Below are positions 5,994-6,258 of a stretch of DNA of 6,258 bases, piece by piece. The number at the start of each line of letters is the position of its first letter. Position 1 is the first letter of the stretch. The DNA is from Gemmatimonadota bacterium. GTDB lineage: Bacteria > Gemmatimonadota > Gemmatimonadetes > Longimicrobiales > UBA6960. The notes below the pieces were generated by a model that had not been told where the DNA came from, made no database searches, and saw only the letters and a list, made by a program, of their open reading frames with translations. The stretch lies in the NCBI GenBank assembly GCA_022564535.1, contig JADFLD010000139.1, forward strand, positions 1 through 6,258, in the 5' to 3' direction. A program made the position numbers and the translations under genes.

Positions 5994-6258
5994 TCAGGGG
6001 CGGCCGCCCAGGCCGACCCGCCCGCCCACGTACAGTCCGCGTCCCGGTGCCGAAAAGCCAAGAACCTCCTCGTACGACTCATCCAGAAGGTTTTCGCCTC
6101 GCAACTGAATCGCCAGGCTCGGTCGTCCGCCCCCCCCTCCGAAGATTCGCCACTCACCCCCCAACGACAGAAGGCTGTAGGGCGGAAGAGTCACGGGTGT
6201 CGCGGGGAACGTCGAGAAATCGCGGTCCAAACGTCGGCCGACCATCGAGAGGCTCGCC
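5994..6258 (-). CDS. TonB-dependent outer-membrane receptor, C-terminal fragment
   Basis: The frame is open from the right window edge to a TGA at 5994-5996, so only the last 88 residues are seen. They show the final strands of a TonB-dependent beta-barrel: VGRRLDRDF, PPYSLLSLGGEWRI, RPSLAIQLRGENLLDESYEEVLGF and APGRGLYVGGRV. The block with ENLLDESYEEVLGFSAPGR closely follows the usual N-L-x-D-x-x-Y-x-E-V-x-G-F-x-x-P-G-R pattern near the end of BtuB-like and siderophore receptors. The substrate cannot be told from this part. The protein ends in VGLGGRP rather than in the usual aromatic residue. The internal ATG at 6245 is not the start. The gene converges on the matrixin gene with an 18-base gap. 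Confidence 0.85.
   Translation of the reverse strand, partial: ASLSMVGRRLDRDFSTFPATPVTLPPYSLLSLGGEWRIFGGGGGRPSLAIQLRGENLLDESYEEVLGFSAPGRGLYVGGRVGLGGRP

Overview
The window is a GC-rich bacterial chromosomal segment. Almost all of it is a block of translation and housekeeping genes on the minus strand. In transcription order (right to left) these are lepB (signal peptidase I), a short sigma-70 factor, rplM (L13), rpsI (S9), rpsB (S2), tsf (EF-Ts) and the start of pyrH (UMP kinase). To the right lie a plus-strand matrixin-type zinc metalloprotease, divergent from lepB, and the C-terminal end of a TonB-dependent outer-membrane receptor on the minus strand. The receptor and the MacB-type sequence indicate a Gram-negative (diderm) envelope. 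The 283-aa sigma factor lacks region 1.1 and resembles the primary sigma of Bacteroidota. With the high GC, this suggests a Gemmatimonadota-like or other FCB-group organism; that placement is inference.

Layout: 1-409 is the start of pyrH, which changes after about 50 codons into a MacB-like ABC-transporter permease. 437-1048 is tsf. 1049-1206 is a structured spacer with a strong intrinsic-terminator-like hairpin (attenuator). 1207-2199 is rpsB with a long charged tail, and 2200-2288 is a structured leader. 2289-2690 is rpsI, overlapping rplM (2680-3135) by 11 nt. 3136-3262 holds the sigma-gene terminator and the promoter of the ribosomal operon superimposed on each other. 3263-4114 is the sigma factor, 4115-4260 a spacer, and 4261 to about 5013 is lepB. 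5014-5207 is a divergent intergenic region. 5208-5975 is the matrixin, and 5994-6258 is the receptor C-terminus, convergent with the matrixin.

The genes serve ribosome and translation supply (L13, S9, S2, EF-Ts), transcription initiation (sigma) and export (LepB). The standard order rpsB-tsf-pyrH is kept, so pyrH is expected at the left edge. Its abrupt switch to a MacB permease is the most striking observation in the window. The switch falls on a motif that both families encode (LGIVIG), so either a recombination or, more likely, an assembly chimera explains it. I see no CRISPR array, tRNA, rRNA or insertion sequence, and no convincing new multi-gene system.
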